The position numbers were made by a program, and so were the translations under genes. Under the pieces are notes generated by a model, which did no database searches, was not told where the DNA came from, and saw nothing but the letters and a program-made list of their open reading frames with translations. A DNA stretch of 64,000 nucleotides from Sphingobium sp. KCTC 72723 (GTDB taxonomy: Bacteria; Pseudomonadota; Alphaproteobacteria; Sphingomonadales; Sphingomonadaceae), in assembly GCF_014280435.1 (NCBI RefSeq), contig NZ_CP060388.1:2989501-3053500 (forward strand), in the 5' to 3' direction. Shown here in pieces: positions 8,699 through 17,152 of this stretch. Position 1 is the stretch's first letter, and every line of letters starts with the position of its first letter.

Positions 8699-9838
8699 TT
8701 ACCGCAACAACTCCCGCGAAATCGTATTGCGCTGGATCTCCGACGATCCTTCGTAAATCCGCGTGATGCGGATGTCGCGATAGAGCCGCTCGATCGCGAA
8801 ACCACGGCAATAGCCTGATCCGCCGAAGATCTGGACCGCCGTATCCACCGTGCGGCTGCCTGCTTCGGTGGCGAACAGCTTGGCCATGGAGGCGAGTTCG
8901 CGCTTTTTTTCGCCCTGGTCGTAGCGCCAGCAGGCGTCGAGCAGGATCAGGCGCGCGGCGCGCATGTCGGTCGCCATGGTGGCGATATAATGGCGGATCG
9001 CCTGGAAATCCGAGATGACACCACCGAAAGCGGGGCGCACTTTGGATTCCGCGATGGCCAGTTCCAGCGCATATTCGCCCATGCCGACGGCAGTCGCGCC
9101 TACGTTCATGCGACCCTCGTTCAACCCTTCGAGCGCATAGTGGAAGCCGCGGCCTTCCTCACCGATCAGGGCGTCGGCGGGCAACTGGCATTCGTCGAAG
9201 CTGAGTTCATAGACGCCGGGCGTCGCCGTCCCCATCAGTTCGATCGTGCCGGTGACGGCAAAGCCGGGCGTGTCGGCGGGCATCAGGAAGGCGGAAATGC
9301 CGCCGCGCGGCCCCGCTGCCTTGTCGGTATAGGCGTAGACGATCACATATTTGGCGTTCTTGCCGTTGGAAATATAGGTCTTGGAGCCGTTGATGACCCA
9401 GCCGTCGGCATTGCGGGTCGCGGTGGTGCGCATGGAACCGGGATCGGACCCGCTATTGGGTTCGGTCAGGGCAAAGGCGATGCCGATTTCGCCCGAACAC
9501 ATGCCGGGGATCAGCTGCTGCTTTTGCGCTTCGGATGCGTGGTAGACGATGTTGCGCGCACCCGGACCCATGAGCGGGCGCAGTTCGGTCCAGAATTGGG
9601 GGGGAAGGCGGGCAAGTTCGATCTGCACCGCCGCCTGCGCCAGCGCGCCGAGGCCCAGGCCGCCATATTCCTCTGGCAGGGAAAGGCCGAAATAGCCGTT
9701 TTCGATCAGAGTCTTGCGCACGATAGGCGGGACTTTGCCGGTCGCCTGAAATTCCGCTTCATAAGGGAGCAGGTCGCGCACGATGGCGCGGGTGACGTCA
9801 CAAAATTCCTTGATGTCGTCGGGCAGTTCAAAGTCCAT
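8699..9838 (-). CDS. Acyl-CoA dehydrogenase family protein
   Basis: A 379-residue flavoprotein of normal acyl-CoA dehydrogenase length. It would introduce an alpha,beta double bond into an acyl-CoA and pass electrons to ETF. Seen: AFALTEPNSGSDPGSM (FAD/substrate contact region) and the C-terminal IYEGSSEIQRN, whose Glu is the usual catalytic base position. The ATG at 9838 has an excellent AAGGAGG 6 bases upstream; an earlier in-frame ATG does not. The first residues, MDFELPDD, resemble those of the acyl-CoA dehydrogenase at 45.3 kb (MDFELPEE). Two FadR-like sites precede it, linking it to etfBA and the CoA-transferase. The acyl substrate is unknown. Confidence 0.94.
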   Translation of the reverse strand: MDFELPDDIKEFCDVTRAIVRDLLPYEAEFQATGKVPPIVRKTLIENGYFGLSLPEEYGGLGLGALAQAAVQIELARLPPQFWTELRPLMGPGARNIVYHASEAQKQQLIPGMCSGEIGIAFALTEPNSGSDPGSMRTTATRNADGWVINGSKTYISNGKNAKYVIVYAYTDKAAGPRGGISAFLMPADTPGFAVTGTIELMGTATPGVYELSFDECQLPADALIGEEGRGFHYALEGLNEGRMNVGATAVGMGEYALELAIAESKVRPAFGGVISDFQAIRHYIATMATDMRAARLILLDACWRYDQGEKKRELASMAKLFATEAGSRTVDTAVQIFGGSGYCRGFAIERLYRDIRITRIYEGSSEIQRNTISRELLR

Positions 9839-9893
9839 GGGGTGCCTCCTTCTTATCCGAATCCGTGGGGCGGCCATGCGCGCCTCTCAGTAT

Positions 9894-9924
9894 TGGTCCT
9901 ACCATTGCAATAATGGTCAGTCCA
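9894..9924. promoter_or_regulatory. Paired FadR-like operator before the acyl-CoA dehydrogenase
   Basis: TGGTCCTACCA (9894-9904) matches TGGTNNNACCA fully, and TGGTCAGTCCA (9914-9924) has one mismatch. Centres are 20 bp apart. The pair is 56 bases from the acyl-CoA dehydrogenase start and 118 bases from the divergent LysR gene. Confidence 0.6.
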
Positions 9925-9975
9925 TTAAATTTTCCGCTAATTAGGCCCAAGGGTCGCTGTCCTTTGGGGCAGTTG

Positions 9976-9986
9976 TCCTTTAAGGA
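9976..9986. promoter_or_regulatory. Small palindrome upstream of the LysR gene
   Basis: TCCTTTAAGGA is a perfect 11-bp palindrome, and TGTCCTTT occurs twice within 20 bases here. It lies 56 bases before the LysR-type regulator start, a plausible autoregulatory position, but the assignment is a guess. Confidence 0.25.
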
Positions 9987-10041
9987 TGGGACCGCCCGAT
10001 GACGCACAGCGCGCGGGCGCAGGGTAACAAGAGTAAGCGGC

Positions 10042-11274
10042 ATGGCGACCGATCCATTCGACCTTAATCTGCGGCACCTGCGCGCGCTGCTGGCGATCCG
10101 CGAACATGGCAGCATCACGGCGGCGGCCGATGTGGTCAGCCTGTCGCAACCGGCGCTGACGCAGGGGCTGGCCAAGCTGGAGCGGCAGTTTGGCTATACA
10201 TTTTTCGAGCGGCGGTCGGGCGGCATGGTGCCAACGCCCATGGGCGACATCGTGATCGAACGGGCGCGGGCGGCGCTGGACCATCTGTCGCAGGCGGCCA
10301 AGGGACTGTCGGGCGTGTTCCAATATCCTGAGCGGTTGATGACGATGACGCAGTTGCGCGCGTTTCTGGCGCTGGCGGAGGCGGGGAGTTTCGCGGCAGC
10401 GGCGCATGGCAGCACCCTGTCGCAGACGGCAGTGCATCGCGCGGTCGGCGACCTGGAGCAGATGATCGGCGGCAAGCTGGTCGAGCGGCGGGGGCGGGCG
10501 GTTTGGCTCAACCCGGCGGGCAAGCGGCTTGCGCGCGGCACAAGGCTGGCGGTGGCGGAGATTGTCGCGGCGCTGGCGGACATTGGGCGCGATAGCGGGA
10601 GCGGGAGCGAGCTGATCGCGTTCGGGGCGCTGCCATTGGCGCGACCCTATCTGGTCCCCGCCGCCATGGCACGGATGGCGCGGAGCGACCCGCGCGCCGC
10701 GTTCAAGGTGCTGGAGGGCAGCTGGCGCGAACTGGTCGAGCCGCTGCGCGACGGGGTGATCGACATGGTTGTCGGCGCGTTGCGGCCGTTCGAGATTGCG
10801 GACCTGTATCAATTGCCGCTGTCGGAGGATCGGCTGGTGATCGCGGCGGGGAGCCAGCATCCGCTGGCCAAGGTGGGCAAGCCGACGATGGCGCAGCTGG
10901 CGACCTATCCCTGGATCGTGGCACCCGCCAATTCGCCGCTGCGCGAACAGTGGGAAAAGCTGTTCGGGGCGGGAAAGGTGCCGGCTACCCCTATCGAGTG
11001 CGGGTCGGTGATGATTATCGGGCGGTTGCTGACCGAAGGGGATTTCCTGACATTGCTGTCGCCCGATCAGGTGGCGTTGCAGATCCGCAGCGGGCTGTTG
11101 ACGCAGATCGGCCCGCCGCTGGAGGACAGCAAGCGCGTCGTGGGGATCACGACGCGGCGCAGCTGGCGCCCGACCGCGACCCAGCGCCGCTTCCTCGACA
11201 TGCTGAGCGAGGCGGCGAAGGGCGAGCGGGTGGCGGGCGACCAGCCCGACCTGCGGGAATCGGGCTGGGTGTGA
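10042..11274 (+). CDS. LysR-family regulator with two tandem HTH domains
   Basis: A 410-residue protein, about 100 residues longer than a standard LysR regulator. The extra length is a second DNA-binding domain. HTH 1 (residues about 8-67) contains GSITAAADVVSLSQPALTQG and ends in FFERRSGGMVPTPMG; HTH 2 (about 101-160) contains GSFAAAAHGSTLSQTAVHRA and ends in LVERRGRAVWLNPAG. A normal LysR substrate-binding domain follows (about 185-380). It is divergent from the acyl-CoA dehydrogenase and convergent with the aldehyde dehydrogenase/GMC operon, either of which it could control. The reading is uninterrupted, so this is a genuine internal duplication and not two genes. Confidence 0.88.
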   Translation: MATDPFDLNLRHLRALLAIREHGSITAAADVVSLSQPALTQGLAKLERQFGYTFFERRSGGMVPTPMGDIVIERARAALDHLSQAAKGLSGVFQYPERLMTMTQLRAFLALAEAGSFAAAAHGSTLSQTAVHRAVGDLEQMIGGKLVERRGRAVWLNPAGKRLARGTRLAVAEIVAALADIGRDSGSGSELIAFGALPLARPYLVPAAMARMARSDPRAAFKVLEGSWRELVEPLRDGVIDMVVGALRPFEIADLYQLPLSEDRLVIAAGSQHPLAKVGKPTMAQLATYPWIVAPANSPLREQWEKLFGAGKVPATPIECGSVMIIGRLLTEGDFLTLLSPDQVALQIRSGLLTQIGPPLEDSKRVVGITTRRSWRPTATQRRFLDMLSEAAKGERVAGDQPDLRESGWV

Positions 11275-11281
11275 CGGCGCG

Positions 11282-11500
11282 CTATGGCTGGTCGGGGACG
11301 CTGAGCGCGGCGATCCGGTCCGTCAGTCGCCCTGCGAGCGAGGGCCGGATCGGCTGCCCCGCCAGCAGCTTGCGCCATGTATTATAGCTGATCCCGAAGC
11401 GGGCGTTGAGCGCTTCGTCGGTGCGCCCGGTCGCCAGTGCCTGCATCTGGAGGATCATGCGCTCGTCCAGATGTACGCCGTTGCGGCTGCTGTTGTGCAT
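11282..11500 (-). CDS. Small HTH-like protein
   Basis: A 72-residue protein starting MHNSSRNGVHLDERM, translated from the ATG at 11500 with a weak AAAGG upstream, 11 bases after the aldehyde dehydrogenase stop. The segment ALNARFGISYNTWRKLLAG looks like a helix-turn-helix, so it may be a small DNA-binding protein or regulatory partner. It is the last gene of the GMC/aldehyde dehydrogenase operon and ends 7 bases from the convergent LysR gene. I do not recognise the family; translation is inferred from its position and a coherent helical sequence. Confidence 0.55.
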   Translation of the reverse strand: MHNSSRNGVHLDERMILQMQALATGRTDEALNARFGISYNTWRKLLAGQPIRPSLAGRLTDRIAALSVPDQP

Positions 11501-11511
11501 GGCGTGGCCTT

Positions 11512-12999
11512 TCAGTCCAGCTTGATCCAGACCGCCTTGGTTTCCAGATAATCCTCGATATGGTGCGCGCCGGATTCCCGGCCGAAACCGCTCATGCGAT
11601 AGCCGCCGAAGGGGATAGCGGGGTCGAGCATCTGGTAGCAATTGACCCACACGGACCCGGCGCGGATGCCGCGCGCCATGATGTGCGCAGTGGCCAGGTC
11701 GCGGGTCCACACGCCGCTGCCCAGACCAAATTCGGTCGCGTTGGCGCGGGTCAGCACTTCGTCGATCGTATCGAAGGTGAAGGCGGAGAGGACCGGGCCG
11801 AAAATCTCCTCTCGCGCGATAGTCATGTCGTCGGCGACATGGGTGAAGATGGTCGGTTCGATGAAATAGCCCGCGTCATAGCCCGCGCCGGTCATGCGAT
11901 TGCCGCCGGTCAGCGGACGCGCGCCTTCGGCATTGGCGCTGGCGATGAAGCCCAGGATCTTGTCCATCTGCGGCGCGGAGACGACCGGGCCGATCTGGGT
12001 TGTCGGGTCGAGCGGGTCGCCGACCTTGATCGTGCGCGTGAAGGCAGCGAGCCGTTCCATAAATTCGTCGTGAATGGCGCTCTGCACGAACAGGCGTGTG
12101 CCAGCCGAACAGATTTGCCCGGCATTGGCGAATACGGCCATGGCGGCGGCGGGGACAGCCTTGTCCAGATCGGCATCGGCAAAGACGATGTTGGGCGACT
12201 TGCCGCCCAGTTCGACGGTGACGCGCTTCATCGTTCCGGCGGCGGCGTGGAGGATTTTTTCGCCAACCCCGGTAGAGCCGGTGAAGGCGATCTTGTCGAC
12301 GTCCGGGTGGCTGGAAAGCGCCGCGCCTGCATCACCCAGACCCGTGACGATGTTGATGACGCCGTCCGGCACGCCCGCTTCCAGGCAGAGTTCGCCAAAG
12401 CGCAGCGCCGATAGCGGCGTCTGTTCAGCGGGTTTCATGACCAGGGTGCAGCCCGATGCCAGCACTGGTCCGGCCTTCCACACCGACATGCCGATCGGCC
12501 CATTCCACGGGTTGATTGCTGCGACCACGCCGATCGGTTCCTTGAGCGTGTGGGAGAGGACGTCGCCCATCGCGCTGTTGTCGATCGTGTCGCCCGCGAT
12601 CAGCGTCGCCTGCCCCGCATAATAGCGCAGCAGCGCACCGGCGCGCGCCTTGCCCATGAAGGTGCGGCTGTATGGCGCGCCAAGGTCCAGCGTGTCGAGC
12701 ATCGCCAGTTCCTCGAAATGCTGCTCCACCAGATCGGCGAGGCGCAGCATGATGCGCTGGCGTTCCACGGGTTTCATCCGCCGCCATGGCCCCTCGAACG
12801 CGGCGCGGGCGGATTTGACCGCGCGGTCGACATCTTCCGCGCCGCCCTGCGCTACGGTGGTCAGCAGGTCGCCAGTGGCGGGGTTACGGGTTTCGAACCG
12901 CTTGCCCGACAAGGCGGGAACACGCTGGCCGCCGATCAGCATGTCCTGATGCGGCGCGTCGAGCAGGGCGGGGCGGGGGGGGATGATGAGCTGTGTCAT
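11512..12999 (-). CDS. Aldehyde dehydrogenase (NAD(P)+-dependent)
   Basis: A 495-residue aldehyde dehydrogenase of full length, oxidising an aldehyde to a carboxylic acid. Seen: NPWNGPIG, catalytic Glu263 in VELGGKSPN, the cofactor loop FTGSTGVGEKI and catalytic Cys297 in GQICSAGTRL. It follows the GMC dehydrogenase gene by 11 bases, and the two would convert an alcohol to an acid. A second such pair lies at 23-26 kb. Closest general resemblance is to betaine- or aryl-aldehyde-type dehydrogenases; the substrate cannot be read from sequence. Confidence 0.95.
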   Translation of the reverse strand: MTQLIIPPRPALLDAPHQDMLIGGQRVPALSGKRFETRNPATGDLLTTVAQGGAEDVDRAVKSARAAFEGPWRRMKPVERQRIMLRLADLVEQHFEELAMLDTLDLGAPYSRTFMGKARAGALLRYYAGQATLIAGDTIDNSAMGDVLSHTLKEPIGVVAAINPWNGPIGMSVWKAGPVLASGCTLVMKPAEQTPLSALRFGELCLEAGVPDGVINIVTGLGDAGAALSSHPDVDKIAFTGSTGVGEKILHAAAGTMKRVTVELGGKSPNIVFADADLDKAVPAAAMAVFANAGQICSAGTRLFVQSAIHDEFMERLAAFTRTIKVGDPLDPTTQIGPVVSAPQMDKILGFIASANAEGARPLTGGNRMTGAGYDAGYFIEPTIFTHVADDMTIAREEIFGPVLSAFTFDTIDEVLTRANATEFGLGSGVWTRDLATAHIMARGIRAGSVWVNCYQMLDPAIPFGGYRMSGFGRESGAHHIEDYLETKAVWIKLD

Positions 13000-13010
13000 G
13001 GGAGCTTCTT

Positions 13011-14639
13011 TCAGGCGGCGATGTTGGATGTGAGGGCGTCTTGCAGGATGAATATCGCGGCGCGCTGCGCCATCATCATGGTGGGGGCGGACGTGTTGCC
13101 GCTGATGATGTCAGGCATGACGGAGGCATCCACGACACGCAGTCCCGACACGCCGCGCACGCGCAGGCGACTGTCGACCACGGCCATCGGGTCACTGTCC
13201 GGTCCCATCTTGCAGGTGCCGGTGGGGTGATAGGCCGTGTTGACGATCTTGCGCAGGGCATTGTCTATCTCGCTGTCGCTTTGACATTGCGCGCCCGGCT
13301 CGATTTCTGCGCCGGTCATGGCGGCGAGTGCAGGCTGGGCAAAGATGCGGCGACATTCGCGGAAACCGGCGATCAGCGTTTGCATGTCATAGGGATCGGC
13401 AAAGAAATTGGGATCGATGACCGGCTTGTCCTCCGGCCTGTTGCTGGCCAGACGGACAGAGCCGGTGCTTTTGGGGCGCAGCAACTGAATGAGGCCCATA
13501 TAGCCGTGGCGGCGCGGCACCGAGCGCGCGTCGAGTTTGAGGCCCGCGAGAAAGGTGATCTGGATGTCCGGGCGGCCGGTGCCGTCCGTGCAGAGGAAAC
13601 CGCCTGCTTCGGCAACGTTGGACGCCAGCATCCCTTCGCGTTTGGCGAGATATTTGAACGGGCTGGCGAGGATGCGGGGCAGCACCTTGGCCGACACGGC
13701 ATAGGATTCTGCGGATGGATTTTCCATTGCGACATGGACGGTCGGATGGTCCTGCAAATGCGCGCCGACGCCGGGCAGGTGATGGACAATGTCGATCCCC
13801 ATGGCGCGCAGATGATCCTGCGGGCCGATGCCTGAGAGCATCAGCAGTTGCGGCGAATTGGTCGCGCCCGCGCACAGGATGATTTCGCGGCGCGCGGCGA
13901 TGGTGCTGCGCGCGCCGTCCTTCTCGATCTCCAGACCCACCGCGCGGCCCCGGTCGAACAGGATGCGGCGGACCATGGTTTCATCAAGAACGGTGAGGTT
14001 GGTGCGTTTGAGCGCGGGGTGGAGGAAGGCGCGGGCGCTCGACAGGCGGGTGCCGTTGCGCTGGTTCAGGTCATAGCGGCCAAAGCCGTCCTGCCGATCG
14101 CCGGCGAAATCGTCATTGCGGCGATGGCCCGCCTGTTCCGCCGCATCGACAATGGCGGCGCTGACCGGGTTCCAGTTTTTGGGCTTCTGCACGTCCAGTT
14201 CGCCGCCCTTGCCGTGCCATGGCGTGTCGGGACCGGCATAGTTTTCGACGGCTTTGAAGGCTGGCAGGACATCGTCATAGGCCCAGCCATCATTGCCAGC
14301 CTTGGCCCAGGCATCATAATCGGCCTTTTGTCCGCGAATATAGACGCCGCCATTGATGGCGCTGCATCCGCCGAACAATTTGCCGCGCGGGAAGTTGATG
14401 GTGCGGTTGTTGACGGCGGCGTTGCCGGTCAGTGCCTGTTTCCAGTTATATTTTTCGTGTGGCAGCAGGAAGATATTGCCGACCGGCATTGCGGTTTTCA
14501 GATTCACCGGCCATTTTTTGTCGGACGGCCCCGCTTCGATCAGCGCGACGCGGTTGGTGGGGTCGGCGGACAGGCGATTGGCCATCAGGCTGCCCGCCGA
14601 ACCGGATCCGATCACGATATAGTCGAAGCTGTCGCTCAT
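13011..14639 (-). CDS. GMC-family FAD alcohol dehydrogenase/oxidoreductase
   Basis: A 542-residue glucose-methanol-choline family flavoprotein. N-terminal Rossmann motif GSGSAGSLMANRLS (residues about 11-24), the GGCSAINGGVYIRG signature near residue 90, and C-terminal AYHPTGTCKMG with the active-site His, followed by NTSAPTM. It oxidises a primary or secondary alcohol to a carbonyl, passing electrons to an acceptor or oxygen. The start ATG at 14639 overlaps the MFS stop by 4 bases; the same frame stays open far upstream through the MFS gene but codes nothing there. It forms an alcohol-to-acid pair with the aldehyde dehydrogenase. Confidence 0.94.
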   Translation of the reverse strand: MSDSFDYIVIGSGSAGSLMANRLSADPTNRVALIEAGPSDKKWPVNLKTAMPVGNIFLLPHEKYNWKQALTGNAAVNNRTINFPRGKLFGGCSAINGGVYIRGQKADYDAWAKAGNDGWAYDDVLPAFKAVENYAGPDTPWHGKGGELDVQKPKNWNPVSAAIVDAAEQAGHRRNDDFAGDRQDGFGRYDLNQRNGTRLSSARAFLHPALKRTNLTVLDETMVRRILFDRGRAVGLEIEKDGARSTIAARREIILCAGATNSPQLLMLSGIGPQDHLRAMGIDIVHHLPGVGAHLQDHPTVHVAMENPSAESYAVSAKVLPRILASPFKYLAKREGMLASNVAEAGGFLCTDGTGRPDIQITFLAGLKLDARSVPRRHGYMGLIQLLRPKSTGSVRLASNRPEDKPVIDPNFFADPYDMQTLIAGFRECRRIFAQPALAAMTGAEIEPGAQCQSDSEIDNALRKIVNTAYHPTGTCKMGPDSDPMAVVDSRLRVRGVSGLRVVDASVMPDIISGNTSAPTMMMAQRAAIFILQDALTSNIAA

Positions 14640-15991
14640 AGAAGTGCGTCCTTGGCGGTGAGGCGGGGAACATGGCCCCGCACGGCAATGAAACCCAGGG
14701 CGTTGACCAGCATCAGGGCGGCGAGCGCGCCGAAGAAGCCGAGATTGCCCCAGTCGATCAGGACCGCGCCCGCCACCGCGCTGACGATCGCGCCGACCCG
14801 GCCCGCCGCGCCCATCAGGCCAAGGCCACGGGCGCGCAGGCCGGTAGGGAAGGCGTGGGCGCCGACCGCGAACATGGCCGATTGCGCTGCGCTCGCGAAC
14901 AGGCCGAGCGCGCCGAGGCAGGCGAGAACGGCGGCTTCGTTGCGCGCGCCGCTGATGGGGAGCAGGGCGAGCGTGGCGCATACGGCGGCGCCGACGATCG
15001 CCATCAGGATCAGCACCGGGCGGGAGCCGAAGCGGATGATGGCGAGGCTTGCGATCATCGCGCCGATCGTGCCGCCGATGTTGAAGCTGGTGAGGCCGAG
15101 GCTGGCAGTTTGCAGGCCGAAGCCTGCGCTGGTCAGCATTGTGGGCGCCCAGTTGAACATGAGGTAGATCATGAACATGCCGGAGAACATGGCGACGGCC
15201 AGCGCCAGCGTGTCGCGCAGCAATGCCGGGCCGAACAGGTTGCGCATCGGTTCGTAGCGGGGGGCTTCCCCGGCGGCGAGGGGGACATGGGCGACGGAGG
15301 CGGGATCGGGATGGCCGATGCGGCGCAGGATGCGGTCCAGCTCGGCGGCGCGATCGGGCCGTTCGGCGAGATAGCGGGGGGATTCGGGCAGGACCGACCA
15401 GAGCCAGGCGACGAAGATCATCGTCACGGTGCCGCCGATATAGAAAAGCCAGCGCCAGCCAAGGCCCGGCAGGATGAGCGCAGCGGCGACCCCGCCCAAT
15501 ATGCCGCCGATCGACACGCACACCACGCCGAAGGTGACGGCGACGCTGCGCCAGCGGACGGGGGTGAACTCTGCGATCATGGCGCTGGCGGTGCCGGGGA
15601 CGCCGCCAAGGCCGACGCCTGCCAGCGTCTTCAATGCGGCGACCTGCCACAGGGCGGTGGAAAAGCCAGTGAGAAGGGTCGCGACGCCGAAGATGGCGAC
15701 GCCGATGATGAGCGCGCCGCGCCGCCCGAAGCGATCGCCGACCCAGCCCGACGTCAGCGTGCCGACAGCCATGCCGACGAAGCCGAGCGCGAAGACGGAG
15801 CCGAGCGCCGCGCGGTCGATGCCCCATTCCTTGAGCAGCGACGGCGCGGCGAGGCCGAGCATCTGGTTGTCGAGGCCGTCGAGAATGACGGTCGCGGCGA
15901 TCATCAGCACAGACCAGATCTGGAAGGACGACATGGGTATGTCGTCCAGCATCCCTTTTGTGCTGCTGCCTTCTATCGTGGCGACCGCCAA
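14636..15991 (-). CDS. MFS transporter, aromatic-acid/H+ symporter-like
   Basis: A 451-residue inner-membrane transporter with about 12 hydrophobic segments. After the second helix it has GWVGDRFGRRG, the MFS loop 2-3 signature, and an early DGLDNQMLG segment as in the AAHS (aromatic acid/sugar) group. It starts at TTG 15991 with GAGGAG 6 bases upstream; no ATG in this frame fits better. First gene of the MFS-GMC-aldehyde dehydrogenase-small HTH operon, so it probably imports the alcohol or acid processed there after TonB-dependent uptake. Confidence 0.9.
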   Translation of the reverse strand: MAVATIEGSSTKGMLDDIPMSSFQIWSVLMIAATVILDGLDNQMLGLAAPSLLKEWGIDRAALGSVFALGFVGMAVGTLTSGWVGDRFGRRGALIIGVAIFGVATLLTGFSTALWQVAALKTLAGVGLGGVPGTASAMIAEFTPVRWRSVAVTFGVVCVSIGGILGGVAAALILPGLGWRWLFYIGGTVTMIFVAWLWSVLPESPRYLAERPDRAAELDRILRRIGHPDPASVAHVPLAAGEAPRYEPMRNLFGPALLRDTLALAVAMFSGMFMIYLMFNWAPTMLTSAGFGLQTASLGLTSFNIGGTIGAMIASLAIIRFGSRPVLILMAIVGAAVCATLALLPISGARNEAAVLACLGALGLFASAAQSAMFAVGAHAFPTGLRARGLGLMGAAGRVGAIVSAVAGAVLIDWGNLGFFGALAALMLVNALGFIAVRGHVPRLTAKDALL

Positions 15992-16072
15992 GACATTCTC
16001 CTCATCTTCGGGCCGTTTGCGGCCGCTTCATTCATTTGCCGGTGTGAAATAGGAAAACCGGAATATCGCTTT

Positions 16073-17005
16073 TTACAGGTCCAGCACGAGGTTCGCGCTT
16101 TTCGATCCCGAACAGCAGACCATGATCGAACGGTTGGCCGACTTGTCCTCGTCGCTCAGAAAATGGTCGCGATGGTCGGGGATGCCGTCCAGCACCTTGA
16201 CCTCGCACGTGCCGCAAATCCCTTCGGAACAGGCGAAGCCGACATTGACCCCGGCGCTCAGTAGCGCGTCGAGCATCGTTTCGCCTTCCTCGACGGCGAT
16301 GGTCTTGCCGCTCTTGGCCAGCTCCAGCGTGTAGCCGCCCTCGGTCGCCATTTCGGTTTCGGCGGAGAAATATTCGATATGGGCGTGGCCCTTGGGCCGG
16401 TCGCAGTTGATCGCGACGAAGGCGTCGAGCATTCCGCCCGGACCACAGCAATAGAGATGCGCGTCGGCAGGCGCGGCGGCGCAGATGGCTTTCAGGTCCA
16501 GGCGGCGGCCGCCGGGGATGCCGTCATAGGCGATTTCCACCCGATCATAATCGGATAGGCGATCGACATAGGCGGCGCGATCCGGGGAGGCGGCGACATA
16601 GTGCAGCTCCCAGCTTTTGCCGAGCTTTTCGAGGCGCGCGATCATCGGCAGCATCGGCGTGATGCCGATCCCGCCGCCGATCATCACGGTATGGCTGGCA
16701 TCCTCCACCATCGGGAAGTTGTTTTTCGGATCGGAGATGTCGAGAATATGGCCGACCTGCCATTTTTCATGGATGTGGCGCGACCCGCCGCGACCGTCGA
16801 TCGCACGATGGACGGCAATTTCATAATAGCCCCGGATCGCGGGATCATTGACCAGCGAATAGCTGCGCGCCAGGCCGGGCGAAAGTTGCACGTCGACATG
16901 GGCGCCCGGATCGAAGGCGGGCATCAGGCCGCCATCGACGGGTTCGAGGATGTAGCTGTTGATGCCTTCGGCTTCCCAGCGGATATTCTTCAATCTTGCG
17001 CGCAT
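16073..17005 (-). CDS. VanB-like oxygenase reductase (FMN/NAD/2Fe-2S)
   Basis: A 310-residue reductase of the phthalate dioxygenase reductase/VanB type. Order: flavin-binding barrel with RSYSLVNDP (residues about 60-70), NAD domain starting GGGIGITPML, and a C-terminal plant-type ferredoxin domain with ACSEGICGTCEV and a final Cys near SIMVCCSGS. It supplies electrons to single-component-type Rieske oxygenases. The ATG at 17005 has GGAG 6 bases upstream. It lies 147 bases after the Rieske gene at 17.2 kb and probably also serves the VanA-like oxygenase at 21.9 kb, which has no reductase of its own. Confidence 0.93.
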   Translation of the reverse strand: MRARLKNIRWEAEGINSYILEPVDGGLMPAFDPGAHVDVQLSPGLARSYSLVNDPAIRGYYEIAVHRAIDGRGGSRHIHEKWQVGHILDISDPKNNFPMVEDASHTVMIGGGIGITPMLPMIARLEKLGKSWELHYVAASPDRAAYVDRLSDYDRVEIAYDGIPGGRRLDLKAICAAAPADAHLYCCGPGGMLDAFVAINCDRPKGHAHIEYFSAETEMATEGGYTLELAKSGKTIAVEEGETMLDALLSAGVNVGFACSEGICGTCEVKVLDGIPDHRDHFLSDEDKSANRSIMVCCSGSKSANLVLDL

Positions 17006-17117
17006 CACCCTCTCCGTCCGGTGCGATGCGTCTCTTGGCAGGGCCGGGGCGCCATGGATCGGCGAACCGGACAAACCGCAATGCGTTTCGTCACCTCTAT
17101 CATCCTTGTCTGAGGCA

Positions 17118-17138
17118 CCGGGGCATGGATCGCCCCGG
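17118..17138 (-). terminator. Hairpin between Rieske oxygenase and reductase genes
   Basis: CCGGGGC and GCCCCGG pair around a 7-base loop. No T run follows on the minus strand, so it is more likely an attenuating or mRNA-stabilising hairpin than a full terminator. Confidence 0.35.
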
Positions 17139-17152
17139 CCCTTGTCGTCCTG

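Noticed and set aside
6140..9838. A complete fatty-acid beta-oxidation cluster
   Set aside because: ETF, ACAD and a CoA-transferase are present, but no enoyl-CoA hydratase, hydroxyacyl-CoA dehydrogenase, thiolase or CoA ligase was seen.
13011..15827. A possible 938-residue fusion of the GMC protein with upstream sequence
   Set aside because: The upstream part is the MFS gene in the wrong frame (Arg-rich). The GMC motif begins at 14639 with an ATGA overlap, the usual operon arrangement.
14672..16264. A 530-codon open frame antisense to the MFS transporter
   Set aside because: Extremely charged, low-complexity product with no family features; the opposite strand encodes a full 12-helix transporter.
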